Shown: one piece after another, positions 53,034-64,000 of the stretch
Layout of the letters: every line of letters begins with the position of its first letter
Position numbering within the stretch: the stretch's first letter is position 1
NCBI RefSeq assembly: GCF_036320965.1
Contig: NC_092231.1
Span: 1,809,197 to 1,873,196, forward strand
DNA from: Panulirus ornatus
Lineage: Eukaryota > Arthropoda > Malacostraca > Decapoda > Palinuridae
DNA length: 64,000 nt
Direction of reading: 5' to 3'
Notes under the pieces: model-generated
Database searches by the model: none
The model's input: the letters and a program-made list of their open reading frames with translations, nothing else
Told to the model about the DNA's origin: nothing
Program-made: the position numbers and the translations under genes

Positions 53034-55614
53034 TTACCTGGTTTAAAAAGCGAGATATACATAAGTATACTTATGTAAGTAGGAGAGATGGCCAGAGAGC
53101 GTTATTGGATTATGTGTTAATTGACAGGCGCGCGAAAGAGAGACTTTTGGATGTTAATGTGCTGAGAGGTGCAACTGGAGGGATGTCTGATCATTATCTT
53201 GTGGAGGCTAAGGTGAAGATTTGTATGGGTTTTCAGAAAAGAAGAGTGAATGTTGGGGTGAAGAGGGTGGTGAGAGTAAGTGAGCTTGGGAAGGAGACTT
53301 GTGTGAGGAAGTACCAGGAGAGACTGAGTACAGAATGGAAAAAGGTGAGAACAATGGAAGTAAGGGGAGTGGGGGAGGAATGGGATGTATTTAGGGAATC
53401 AGTGATGGATTGCGCAAAAGATGCTTGTGGCATGAGAAGAGTGGGAGATGGGTTGATTAGAAAGGGTAGTGAGTGGTGGGATGAAGAAGTAAGAGTATTA
53501 GTGAAAGAGAAGAGAGAGGCATTTGGACGATTTTTGCAGGGAAAAAATGCAATTGAGTGGGAGATGTATAAAAGAAAGAGACAGGAGGTCAAGAGAAAGG
53601 TGCAAGAGGTGAAAAAAAGGGCAAATGAGAGTTGGGGTGAGAGAGTATCATTAAATTTTAGGGAGAATAAAAAGATGTTCTGGAAGGAGGTAAATAAAGT
53701 GCGTAAGACAAGGGAGCAAATGGGAACTTCAGTGAAGGGCGCAAATGGGGAGGTGATAACAAGTAGTGGTGATGTGAGAAGGAGATGGAGTGAGTATTTT
53801 GAAGGCTTGTTGAATGTGTTTGATGATAAAGTGGCAGATATAGGGTGTTTTGGTCGAGGTGGTGTGCAAAGTGAGAGGGTTAGGGAAAATGATTTGGTAA
53901 ACAGAGAAGGGTAGTAAAAGCTTTGCGGAAGATGAAAGCCGGCAAGGCAGCAGGTTTGGATGGTATTGCAGTGGAATTTATTAAAAAAGGGGGTGACTGT
54001 ATTGTTGACTGGTTGGTAAGGTTATTTAATGTATGTATGACTCATGGTGAGGTGCCTGAGGATTGGCGGAATGCATGCATAGTGCCATTGTACAAAGGCA
54101 AAGGGGATAAGAGTGAGTGCTCAAATTACAGAGGTATAAGTTTGTTGAGTATTCCTGGTAAATTATATGGGAGGGTATTGATTGAGAGGGTGAAGGCATG
54201 TACAGAGCATCAGATTGGGGAAGAGCAGTGTGGTTTCAGAAGTGGTAGAAGATGTGTGGATCAGGTGTTTGCTTTGAAGAATGTATGTGAGAAATACTTA
54301 GAAAAGCAAATGGATTTGTATGTAGCATTTATGGATCTGGAGAAGGCATATGATAGAGTTGATAGAGATGCTCTGTGGAAGGTATTAAGAATATATGGTG
54401 TGGGAGGCAAGTTGTTAGAAGCAGTGAAAAGTTTTTATCGAGGATGTAAGGCATGTGTACATGTAGGAAGAGAGGAAAGTGATTGGTTCTCAGTGAATGT
54501 AGGTTTGCGGCAGGGGTGTGTGATGTCTCCATGGTTGTTTACTTTGTTTATGGATGGGGTTGTTAGGGAGGTGAATGCAAGACTTTTGGAAAGAGGGGCA
54601 AATATGAAGTCTGTTGGGGATGAGAGAGCTTGGGAAGTGAGTCAGTTGTTGTTCGCTGATGATACAGCGCTGGTGGCTGATTCATGTGAGAAACTGCAGA
54701 AGCTGGTGACTGAGTTTGGTAAAGTGTGTGAAAGAAGAAAGTTAAGAGTAAATGTGAATGAGAGCAAGGTTATTAGGTACAGTAGGGTTGAGGGTCAAGT
54801 CAATTGGGAGGTGAGTTTGAATGGAGAAAAACTGGAGGAAGTAAAGTGTTTTAGATATCTGGGAGTGGATCTGGCAGCGGATGGAACCATGGAAGCGGAA
54901 GTGGATCATTGGGTGGGGGAGGGGGCGAAAATTCTGGGAGCCTTGAAGAATGTGTGGAAGTCGAGAACATTATCTCGTAAAGCAAAAATGGGTATGTTTG
55001 AAGGAATAGTGGTTCCAACAATGTTGTATGGTTGCGAGGCGTGGGCTATGGATAGAGTGGTGCGCAGGAGGATGGATGTGCTGGAAATGAGATGTTTGAG
55101 GACAATGTGTGGTGTGAGGTGGTTTGATCGAGTAAGTAACGTAAGGGTAAGAGAGATGTGTGGAAATAAAAAGAGCGTGGTTGAGAGAGCAGAAGAGGGT
55201 GTTTTGAAATGGTTTGGGCACATGGAGAGATTGAGTGAGGAAAGATTGACCAAGAGGATATATGTGTCGGAGGTGGAGGGAACGAGGAGAAGAGGGAGAC
55301 CAAATTGGAGGTGGAAAGATTGAGTGAAAAAGATTTTGTGTGATCGGGGCCTGAACATGCAGGAGGGTGAAAGGAGGGCAAGGAATAGAGTGAATTGGAG
55401 CGATGTGGTATACCGGGGTTGACGTGCTGTCAGTGGATTGAATCTGGGCATGTGAAGCGTCTGGGGTAAACCATGGAAAGCTGTGTAGGTATTATATTTG
55501 CGTGTGTGGACGTATGTATATACATGTGTATGGGGGTGGGTTGGGCCATTTCTTTTGTCTGTTTCCTTGCGCTACCTCGCAAACGCGGGAGACAGCGAAA
55601 AAAAAAAAAAAATC
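53034..55614 (+). mobile_element. 5'-truncated LINE, short 3' UTR subfamily
   Basis: From the endonuclease C-terminus (TWFKKRDIHKYTYVSRRDGQ) through linker and RT to GACAGCGAAAAA. Open to 53914, one base lost near 53910, open 53923-55323 with complete RT (FADDTALVADSCEKLQKLVT), then a TGA at 55321 replacing the Gly of WKDGVKK. Nearly active-looking but broken twice. Confidence 0.94.
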
Positions 55615-55619
55615 TTTTC

Positions 55620-56278
55620 CATATTTTCAAAAGCTTCTACAAATCATCATTTCCGCCTCCAGCAGGTAATGATTAGACAGTCACCCTCTTAGCACATTCA
55701 CATCCAAGAATTCCTTATTTGCACACCTTCAGTTAGTGTGTAATTCAGTGAAGCCTGCTTACCATTTTTCCTACTTCATGTTTGATTATGTATGTAACTT
55801 TTTAAACCAGGTATTATCAATCATTAGTCGTTTTTCAGCACGTGGCTCCACAAGCTGCTCACCATTTCCATTCACATCTCTGAAAATTCCATGTTGCTTA
55901 TTATACCCTCATTTGCCACAGTATTTACTTTTGCATTTAATTCACCCATCACAAATACCCAATGTTGCACACCGAAACTACTGATGCACCCACTCCACTT
56001 CCAAAATACTTGCTTCTCTTCATTATACTTCTTGTTGCCAGTGGCATAAGCACTAATAATCTCCCACCTCTTGTATTCCACCTTCATTTTAACCCTCATC
56101 AGTCTGGAGCTCAATTCCTTACACTTTCACACATTTCCACAACTCTAACGGTAGAAATGCTTCCCCTTCCCTAAGCTCTTACCCTCACACTATCCCCTAA
56201 CTTTATCCCAAGACATTCCCAAACCATTCTTACCCTATGCCCATGAGCTTTGTTTCACTCGGAGCTAAAATATACAGA
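55620..56278 (-). mobile_element. Old LINE-relative, endonuclease part
   Basis: Reverse strand reads RWEIISAYATGNKKYNEEKQ and FVMGELNAKVNTVANEGII, an eroded APE endonuclease, to CTCCGAGTGAAACAAAGC (SETKL region) at about 56250. Confidence 0.75.
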
Positions 56279-56293
56279 GTCCTTACCTAAAAT

Positions 56294-56296
<3 letters not shown>

Positions 56297-56377
<81 letters not shown>
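56297..56377. repeat. (CT)n microsatellite
   Basis: About 81 bp of CT repeats. Confidence 0.97.
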
Positions 56378-56379
<2 letters not shown>

Positions 56380-56985
56380 GATACAACTTAGAATAAGCAT
56401 GATAGATAGATGTTTTTTGCTATCCTTCATTGTTCATTTTGTTGAGACAAGCAGATACTGTATGCACTGGATTTGTAAATGATAAAGGACAGTCTGATTG
56501 GTTCATGAAAATGAATGGGCAGTGATTTAACTGGATCTCGCAAAATGCTTGAAAGGTATGTGTGTGTGTGTACAGGGACAGCTGAGTCTTGGAGATAAGT
56601 AATGTTATTTATTGATTTCAGACATTATAGTAGAACCAGGATGGAAGGTCTACCCCCAAAGAATTTTGGCAAGCTCAGTGTTAGACTGGAAGAACTTGGC
56701 TCAAGGTATCTTTTAATCTTGTAACCATTGTTCACCATTTAGCCTAACATAAATGTTTTTGCTGCCAAAAGAAATTTCATCTACATTCAAAGTTCTTGAA
56801 ATCTTTTAATGCAAGAATTAAAAATGTCATTGATAAGAGAGATGTTCACAATCTCTAAGAAATAGGTTTTACTTGGTTACTTTCCAAGAAAGTTTGAGAC
56901 CAAACTGTGTAGGGACTGGGTGAAAACAACCAAAAGTAACTTTGCTTTAATGATAACTTTTTTTTCTATTGTACTTTCTCACCAT
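56378..56985. other. Intergenic, nothing supported
   Basis: AT-rich sequence with a short (TG)n near 56560. Confidence 0.5.
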
Positions 56986-56989
56986 TTCC

Positions 56990-58143
56990 CTCATTCACAA
57001 GATAGCACCATGAACAAACAGAAAATGCCATATTTGCTTGCATCAGTGCTCTAGCTGTAATGTGTAATACACCAAAATCACAGTCCCCTATCCACAACCA
57101 GGCCCCAAAGACCTCTGGTTTGGCCTGATTTCTTCAAAGGCCCTGTTTCAGTCCTTTGATAGCATGTCTCTCTGTGTGTACCACATTGCTCCAGTCCGCT
57201 ATATCTTGTGAACACCTTTCACTTTGCATGTTCTGGCCCCAAGCATTCAAGATCTTTTTCACTCCCTCCATACATCTCAATTTCGTCTCTCCTTAAACCC
57301 ACCTCTTTGTCAACCTCTCCTTGCTCATTCTCTCTGTATGTCCAGATAGTGTCAGGACGCCCTGTTCGGCTCTCGCAACCTTACTTTTCTGATTACCACA
57401 TCTCTTTCTTATCCTATCATTATTGACTTGATCAGCCCTCCTTGCCACATATTGTCCACAAACATTTCATTTCCAATGTGTGTGCCCTCCTCTGCACATT
57501 CTCATCTATAGGCCATACCTTGCATCTGTTCATCACTGGGACTACTTTGCCTTCAAACATGCCAGTTTTCATCCTCTAAGATAGCAACCTTTCTTTCCAC
57601 AAATTCCTCAATGCTCCCATAACCTTCACCCTCTCTGAATATATGACTCACAGTTTCCATGGTTTGTTTCACAACCACTTCCACTCCCAGGCATCTAAGA
57701 CACCCCTCTTCCTCCAGGTTTTCTCCATTCAGACTTGCACCCCCAACCAACCTGTCTCTCTACACTTCTAATCCTAATTTTCCTAAATTACTTCTTTTAC
57801 ACACTCCCTAACCCAGATGATTCCTTCAGTTTCTTGCTTGAGTCCGTCATGTCAATAGCAAGCAACTGACTGACTTCTCTGGCCCCTTCACCCCCTACAG
57901 ATTGCATAACTCCCCTTCTCTCTAAGACCCTTGCGTTTTCTGGCATCATAACCCCCATCCATAAGTGAATTAAAGAGCCATGGTGACATCACACATGCTT
58001 GCTGCAGACCCACCTTTTCCAGGTACCACTCGCCCTCATCTATACCTACCTGTACAGAAGCCTTATTTTCTTGATAAAAACTCTGAATTGCTTTTAAAAG
58101 CTTTCCTCCAATACCGTATATGTGTAGCACTTTCCACAAAGCA
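56990..58143 (-). mobile_element. Old decayed LINE copy (RT palm to 3' UTR)
   Basis: Reverse strand collinear with the young family: 3' UTR at 57000-57160, C-terminal ORF at 57180-57560, the VGGASLNGENLEEEGCLRCL region near 57690-57750, and VGLQQACVMSPWLFNSLMDG near 57960-58020. Many indels. Confidence 0.78.
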
Positions 58144-58310
58144 ATGGGAAGGGGTCTAGAGACCATGGAAAGGTCTTTGGAACCTGCTTTCGGACTGGTC
58201 TATGGGTTCTAAGCATTGTACGTGAAAGCTATAGAGTGGATGTGGGGAAAGTGAGCCATTTCCTTCTCTGTTCCTGGCACTACCTAGCTAACACACAAAA
58301 TGTCAGACAT
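58144..58310 (+). mobile_element. Old LINE 3'-UTR fragment
   Basis: GACCATGGAAAGGTCTTTGG, GTACGTGAAAGCTATAGAGT and CACTACCTAGCTAACAC follow LINE 3'-UTR order. Confidence 0.65.
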
Positions 58311-58739
58311 GTATGAAAATAGGAAAGTTAAGATATAAAGGGCATTAATGAAGCTGAAATAGAGAAGATGAGAAAAAGCAGAGATGAACTGGCAGTGAAC
58401 AATATATGTCCAGGGCAGCATGGGAAATCGGTCTTCTGTCAAATGGGATAAAGCCAGTAAGTATTCCACTTAATGAGAGTGATCTTGTATAATTGGTCCG
58501 TCTTTTTGTACAGTTGGTTAAGCGATCTTGCTACTGAATCTTTGGTATGTTTTTTTTTTTATACCAAGAGAATTCAGGGGAGGAGGTGTTGATAATATTT
58601 TTTTGCATTTTAGCTGTTGTAAGTGAAATTGTTACTTGAGTTAACATCCTCGACTGAATCAAGCAGGACAGGACAGTCGGCTTAAACGTAACCCAGCTTT
58701 TCGTATCCTCCATGGGGATGTTCAGCAAATAATTACCTT

Positions 58740-59025
58740 GGGCTACCAAAGAAAGGAAGAGGATGGACATGTTTGAAATGAAACCCCAGATGACAAAATG
58801 AGGTATTGAAGGGTGCCTGTGTGCAGACTAATAGTGTTGAGAAGTGTAATAGTAAGCACAGTCTGACATATGTACAGCATATGCTGAAATAGTTCAGGAA
58901 TATGGAGAGGGCGAGTGAATAAAGACTTGAGAGTCTACACGCAAGAAGAGGGTGAAGGGGAGACGGAAGAATGAATAGAGGAGAATTTTCGGGTACAGGG
59001 GCCTAATTTCTCAGAGGGTGAATAT
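58740..59025 (+). mobile_element. Old LINE C-terminal fragment
   Basis: Eroded equivalents of [17 protein letters not shown] and GRPNWRWKD (GGGGAGACGGAAGAATG), then GGGGCCTAATTTCTCAGAGG. Confidence 0.55.
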
Positions 59026-59354
59026 TCAGGCCTCGATGCCTTTCATTTTGGTCTCCCTCGCGTAGATTTTCATAATCAGTCTTGCCTGAATCATACACAC
59101 TTTTCTGCAAATAATGCCTATACGTCCTTTTTTCTCATTAGCAACTTGATCTTCCTCACCCCGCCACTCGTTACCCTTTCTCATACATCCACTTCTCACC
59201 CTACGCAACTCGCATTTCTCTCGTATGTCGGCATTGCTTCTCTAAATACCCCTCCATTCTTTATTCTCACCGTTTGCCATTGTACACTCAATACCTCTGG
59301 ATGTCTTCACACAAGCCTGTTTTTTTAGGCTCACTTTCACCACATTCTTCTCAA

Positions 59355-59356
<2 letters not shown>
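59026..59356 (-). mobile_element. Old LINE linker fragment
   Basis: Reverse strand matches the MRRVRSGCMRKGNEWRGEED linker (compare MRRVGGGLIRKGSEWWDEEV) and upstream sequence. Stops at a (TA)n. Confidence 0.7.

Positions 59357-59414
<58 letters not shown>
59357..59414. repeat. (TA)n microsatellite
   Basis: About 58 bp of TA repeats immediately 5' of the short element. Confidence 0.95.
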
Positions 59415-59416
<2 letters not shown>

Positions 59417-59619
59417 TTCCCACGTATTCCCTGCGTATCGTAGAAGGCGACCAAAAGGGAAGGGAGCGGGGGAGGCTGGAAATCCTCCCCTCTTGGTTTT
59501 TTTAATTTTCCAAAAGAAGGAACAGAGAAGGGGGCCAGGTGAGGATATTCCCACAAAGGTCCAGTCCTCTGTTGTTGACACCACCTCGCTAATGCGGGAA
59601 ATGGTGAATAGTATGAAAG

Positions 59620-59622
<3 letters not shown>
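59415..59622 (+). mobile_element. Short non-autonomous element (~208 bp)
   Basis: Head ACTTCCCACGTATTCCCTGC, TCGTAGAAGGCGACC and GGAAATCCTCCCCTC are shared with the LINE 5' UTR (14210-14310, 48515-48600). The tail GCTAATGCGGGAAATGGTGA resembles the LINE 3' end. Flanked by (TA)n on both sides. No ORF. Confidence 0.82.

Positions 59623-59671
<49 letters not shown>
59623..59671. repeat. (TA)n microsatellite
   Basis: TA run after the short-element tail. Confidence 0.95.
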
Positions 59672-59673
<2 letters not shown>

Positions 59674-59832
59674 CTGAGTCCACGGAGAAAATGAAACACG
59701 AAAAGTTCCCAAGTGCACTTGAAGTGTAATAATCACATCATCAGGGGAGACACGAGAGTGAAATATGACATTCAGTTGATATGCATCGAAGAGACGAAGC
59801 TAGGACGCCATTTGATAAACATGTTTACCAAA
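59672..59832. mobile_element. Unidentified repeat-like segment between TA runs
   Basis: Begins TTCCTGAGTCCACGGAGAAA and ends AACATGTTTACCAAATA. Bounded by TA tracts and compositionally unlike its flanks. The reverse strand contains CTGATGATGTG, which recalls a hammerhead core, but no matching GAAA arm is present. Confidence 0.45.
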
Positions 59833-59853
59833 TATATATATATATATATATAT

Positions 59854-60070
59854 GAAGAATACTTCCCACGTATTCCCTGCGTGTCGTAGAAGGCGACTAA
59901 AAGGGGAGGGAGCGGGGGGCTGGAAATCCTCCCCTCTCGTTTTTTTTTTGTTTTTTTTTAAATTTCCAAAAGAAGGAACAGAGGGGGCCAGGTGAGGATA
60001 TTCCAAAAAAGGTCCAGTCCTCTGTTCTTAACGCTACCTTGCTAACGCGGGAAATGGCGAATAGTTTAAA

Positions 60071-60075
<5 letters not shown>
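59854..60075 (+). mobile_element. Short non-autonomous element (second copy)
   Basis: GAAGAATACTTCCCACGTAT, TCGTAGAAGGCGACTAAAAG, a poly-T interruption, GAACAGAGGGGGCCAGGTGA, TCCTCTGTTCTTAACGCTAC, GGGAAATGGCGAATAG. Preceded and followed by (TA)n. Confidence 0.82.
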
Positions 60076-60119
<44 letters not shown>

Positions 60120-60931
60120 TATATTTTGTCGCTGTCTCCCGCGTTTGCGAGGTAGCGCAAGGAAACAGACGAAAGAAATGGCCCAACCCCCCCCCCCATA
60201 CACATGTACATACACACGTCCACACACGCAAATATACATACCTACACAGCTTTCCATGGTTTACCCCAGACGCTTCACATGCCTTGATTCACTCCACTGA
60301 CAGCACGTCAACCCCTGTATACCACATCGCTCCAATTCACTCTATTCCTTGCCCTCCTTACACCCTCCTGCATGTTCAGGCCCCGATCACACAAAATCTT
60401 TTTCACTCCATCTTTCCACCTCCAATTTGGTCTCCCTCTTCTCCTCGTTCCCTCCACCTCTGACACATATATCCTCTTGGTCAATCTTTCCTCACTCATT
60501 CTCTCCATGTGCCCAAACCATTTCAAAACACCCTCTTCTGCTCTCTCAACCACGCTCTTTTTATTTCCACACATTGTCCTCAAACATCTCATTTCCAGCA
60601 CATCCATCCTCCTGCGCACAACTCTATCCATAGCCCACGCCTCGCAACCATACAACATTGTTGGAACCACTATTCCTTCAAACATACCCATTTTTGCTTT
60701 CCGAGATAATGTTCTCGACTTCCACGCATTTTTCAAGGCTCCCAAAATTTTCGCCCCCTCCCACACCCTATGATCCACTTCCGCTTCCATGGTTCCATCC
60801 GCTGACAGATCCACTCCCAGATATCTAAAACACTTCACTTCCTCCAGTTTTTCTCCATTCAAACTCACCTCCCAATTGACTTGACCCTCAACCCTACTGT
60901 ACCTAATAACCTTGCTCTTATTCACATTTAC
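60120..60931 (-). mobile_element. LINE 3' fragment, short 3' UTR subfamily
   Basis: Reverse copy from tail to NVNKSKVIRYSRVEGQVNWE. An internal in-frame 54-bp deletion near 60574 removes the [18 protein letters not shown] segment (MRCLRTMC joins GNKKSV). 205 codons open. Confidence 0.92.
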
Positions 60932-60947
60932 AATATATATATATATT

Positions 60948-62477
60948 GTTGACTGGTTGGTAAGGTTATTTAATGTATGTATGACTCATGGTGAGGTGCC
61001 TGAGGATTGACGGAATGCGTGCATAGTGCCATTGTACAAAGGCAAAGGGGATAAGAGTGAGTGCTCAAATTACAGAGGTATAAGTTTGTTGAGTATTCCT
61101 GGCAAATTATATGGGAGGGTATTAGTTGAGAGGGTGAAGGCATGTACAGAGCATCAGATTGGGGAAGAGCAGTGTGGTTTCAGAAGTGGTAGAGGATGTG
61201 TGGATCAGGTGTTTGCTTTGAAGAATGTATGTGAGAAATACTTAGAAAAGCAAATGGATTTGTATGTAGCATTTATGGATCTGGAGAAGGCATATGATAG
61301 AGTTGATAGAGATGCTCTGTGGAAAGTATTAAGAATATATGGTGTGGGAGGCAAGTTGTTAGAAGCAGTGAAAAGTTTTTATCGAGGATGTAAGGCATGT
61401 GTACGTGTAGGAAGAGAGGAAAGTGATTGGTTCTCAGTGAATGTAGGTTTGCGGCAGGGGTGTGTGATGTCTCCATGGTTGTTTAATTTGTTTATGGATA
61501 GGGTTGTTAGGGAGGTGAATGCAAGAGTTTTGGAAAGAGGGGCAAGTATGAAGTCTGTTGGGGATGAGAGAGCTTGGGAAGTGAGTCAGTTGTTGTTTGC
61601 TGATGATACAGCGCTGGTGGCTGATTCATGTGAGAAACTGCAGAAGCTGGTGACTGAGTTTGGTAAAGTGTGTGAAAGAAGAAAGTTAAGAGTAAATGTG
61701 AATAAGAGCAAGGTTATTAGGTACAGTAGGGTTGAGGGTCAAGTCAATTGGGAGGTGAGTTTGAATGGAGAAAAACTGGAGGAAGTGAAGTGTTTTAGAT
61801 ATCTGGGAGTGGATCTGGCAGCGGATGGAACCATGGAAGCGGAAGTGGATCATAGGGTGTGGGAGGGGGCGAAAATTCTGGGAGCCTTGAAGAATGTGTG
61901 GAAGTCGAGAACATTATCTCGGAAAGCAAAAATGGGTATGTTTGAAGGAATAGTGTTTCCAACAATGTTGTATGGTTGCGAGGCGTGGACTATGGATAGA
62001 GTTGTGCGCAGGAGGATGGATGTGCTGGAAATGAGATGTTTGAGGACAATGTGTGGTGTGAGGTGGTTTGATCGAGTAAGTAACGTAAGGGTAAGAGAGA
62101 TGTGTGGAAATAAAAAGAGCGTGGTTGAGAGAGCAGAAGAGGGTGTTTTGAAATGGTTTGGGCACATGGAGAGAATGAGTGAGGAAAGATTGACCAAGAG
62201 GATATATGTGTCGGAGGTGGAGGGAACGAGGAGAAGAGGGAGACCAAATTGGAGGTGGAAAGATGGAGTGAAAAAGATTTTGTGTGATCGGGGCCTGAAC
62301 ATGCAGGAGGGTGAAAGGAGGGCAAAGAATAGAGTGAAGTTGGAGCTATGTGGTATACTGGGGTTGACGTGCTGTCAGTGGATTGAATCAAGGCATGTGT
62401 ATGGGGTTGGGTTGGGCCATTTCTTTCGTCTGTTTCCTTGCGCTACCTTGCGAACGCGGGAGACCGACAAAGCAAAA

Positions 62478-62478
<1 letters not shown>
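60948..62478 (+). mobile_element. 5'-truncated LINE, shortest 3' UTR subfamily
   Basis: Starts IVDWLVRLFNVCMTHGEVPE. A TGA at about 61008 replaces the Trp of DWRNAC. RT is then open 61026-62525 with FADDTALVADSCEKLQKLVT. A one-base change near 62338 (GTGAAGTTGGAGC) shifts the end. The 3' UTR has the GGCATGTG/TATGGGG deletion seen at 4145-4540. Head-to-head with the preceding - copy. Confidence 0.94.
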
Positions 62479-62486
<8 letters not shown>

Positions 62487-62527
<41 letters not shown>

Positions 62528-62547
62528 TATATATATATATATATATA
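62487..62547. repeat. (TA)n at LINE 3' tail
   Basis: TA runs interrupted once by AAATTA. Confidence 0.9.
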
Positions 62548-62554
62548 TTCCTGA

Positions 62555-63070
62555 GAGCCTTTACAAACCATCACCCTCATCTCGAGCACGTAATGGTTAA
62601 ATATACATACAAGCAGCTGACCCTCGTAGCACATGCGCATTCGAGTTTCCCTTTTGCATGCTTATGAGTACTACACAATCCAATAGTGCCTACTTACCAT
62701 GTTTCCTACTCGCCTGTTACCCATGTTTTGCAACCAGGTATTCCAGTCACCAATTCTTTTTCAGCACATCACTCCATAAGTTGCAGATAATTTTCATTCC
62801 ACTCATCACGAGCAGTTGTACCATCAACTGCCACATTATCTATTTTCGCATGCTCATCACCCATTACTAATACCCAGTCCCATGCATCAAAATTGCTAAC
62901 ATATACACAGCTTCCCCAAAAGCGCACTCTTCTCCTCACTTCTTTCACTTCCAGGTGCATAAGCACTAAATAAACTACCCACTTATCGTAATCCTTTTTC
63001 GTTATTACCCACATCAGTCAGTGGCTCTCTCCCTCTATTTCACACGTTTCCATATCTCTTCTCGTAGCAG
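62555..63070 (-). mobile_element. Old LINE-relative, endonuclease part
   Basis: Reverse strand VLVMGDEHAKIDNVAVDGTT and neighbouring sequence: an eroded APE endonuclease, homologous to 55620-56278 (both share the CTTACCATGTTTCCTAC and ACCAGGTATT region). Confidence 0.72.
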
Positions 63071-63109
63071 AAGTGGCACCCCTTAGGTCTTGCCCTCACA
63101 TTTGTTCAC

Positions 63110-63292
63110 ATGGACCCTTGTATATCGCATCGTTCCAATTTACTTTGTCCCTTGAAAGCCTTTCACCGGATCACCGTCTTTTTCACTCCATCTTTCCATC
63201 TCCATTTTGGTTTCCCGATACTCCTTGTTCTCTCCACTTCAGAAAAAATTACCCTGTCAGCCTTTCCTCACTTTTTCTCTCCATATGTCCAA
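63110..63292 (-). mobile_element. Old LINE C-terminal fragment
   Basis: ATCGCATCGTTCCAATTTAC, CTTTTTCACTCCATCTTTCC and CCATTTTGGTTTCCCGATAC are the antisense of the [14 protein letters not shown] region. Confidence 0.7.
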
Positions 63293-63294
63293 AA

Positions 63295-63380
63295 TATGTG
63301 AAGAAATACCAGGAGATATTGGATGTAGAATAGCAAAAGGTGAGAAAATGAAGCGAGGGAAGTGGGTGAGGAGCCAAGTG
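63295..63380 (+). mobile_element. Old LINE linker fragment
   Basis: TGTGAAGAAATACCAGGAGA and GCAAAAGGTGAGAAAATGAA match the RKYQERLSTEWKKVRTME coding region. Confidence 0.6.
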
Positions 63381-64000
63381 GGGAACTTTCCCTCTATGGC
63401 TGCAAGGCTTTCTTATCTGTTCTTGACGCTTTCGTAATAGTTTACATCTGTGTATATACCCCGGCAGCCTGGTTGTTTGTATGTGTGTGTATATATAGTG
63501 ATGTTTGTTGGTCTAGGAAGACAATTTGGTATGCGAAGTTCGATGTGTATATCGATGGAGAACTGGAGTCTCTCAGTGCTCTAAGGCACCGTGTGTGTTC
63601 CATATTCGTGCCTCTGTCGAGGTTCTGTACTTTGTTTCTCCCATGTCTTGTAGTTTCCACCTTAGTTTTGAACACTTTACCTACCCCACGATCCATCCCA
63701 GTCTCCTTCCAACGCTATCCATCTCCACCGCCCTCTCAACCCCAGGAATGACATGACCAACATGTCTTCGACTAGGCTACGGAGTCGTAAAGGAAATGAT
63801 GTGCTTAAGTGTAAACGAATATCCGTTCGCCCTTTTGTAGTCATCGTGTGTCTCAGAAGGGCCAGTCCTGCCACCCAGCATCTACTAGTAACATCTCTTC
63901 AATCGCTGGAGACACACGATCAGAAAATGATTAAATGACACACGTACACAACCATCGAAATCCAATTCGTCGCCTCGATCAGTCGTCCAGAAACACTTCC
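63381..64000. other. Intergenic end of window, nothing supported
   Basis: Mixed-composition sequence with short frames on both strands; no family resemblance recognised. Confidence 0.5.

Noticed and set aside
59690..59760. Hammerhead-ribozyme-like CTGATGA on the reverse strand
   Set aside because: The required GAAA segment and a paired stem II are not present at the right place in this copy.

Overview
The window is eukaryotic genomic DNA. Interrupted coding with GT-AG introns, long AT-rich introns, very long (TA)n and (CT)n microsatellites and dense LINE debris point to an arthropod, most likely a decapod crustacean. The organism is inferred from general character and from protein similarity; nothing here names the species.

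The one host gene I can support is a non-muscle myosin II heavy chain (zipper/MYH9/MYH10 type) on the + strand. Seventeen exons between 3738 and 39708 join in a consistent phase (5259 nt, 1752 codons plus TGA). They run from just before switch I through the motor, converter, two IQ motifs, the whole coiled-coil rod and the non-helical tailpiece. About 220 N-terminal residues, including the P-loop, should lie upstream of position 1 or in unrecognised sequence. The last intron holds two further in-phase open segments, 38195-38279 and 38609-38819. They look like alternative terminal exons. The second would end the myosin in a tail carrying a SUMO-interaction-like motif next to an acidic serine cluster.

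Almost everything else is transposon. One family of APE-endonuclease/reverse-transcriptase LINE (RTE/BovB-like, about 3.55 kb, single ORF) is present in more than a dozen young copies in both orientations, plus older, heavily decayed relatives. All copies I inspected are truncated or frameshifted. 3'-UTR deletions define at least three subfamilies. A short non-autonomous element of about 210 bp appears to join the LINE 5' end to a LINE-like 3' tail. A ubiquitin pseudogene fragment is fused to LINE 5' ORF sequence at 48064-48185. A stretch of myosin intron 8 next to a LINE 5' end (from about 14056) is repeated in front of another LINE 5' end at about 48298.

Layout: 1-2870 simple and degenerate tandem repeats; 2871-3737 plain sequence; 3738-8803 motor exons with one LINE cluster; 8804-13725 intron 7 with an old and a young LINE; 13726-14005 exon 8 squeezed between two LINEs; 14195-19379 LINE cluster; 19959-25811 motor/rod exons; 25812-32627 introns 12-13 with old LINEs and a large inverted LINE pair; 32628-34729 rod exons; 34730-39578 last intron with a LINE, a tRNA-derived SINE and the candidate alternative tails; 39579-40060 terminal exon and 3' UTR; 40060-64000 intergenic sequence dominated by LINEs and (TA)n.
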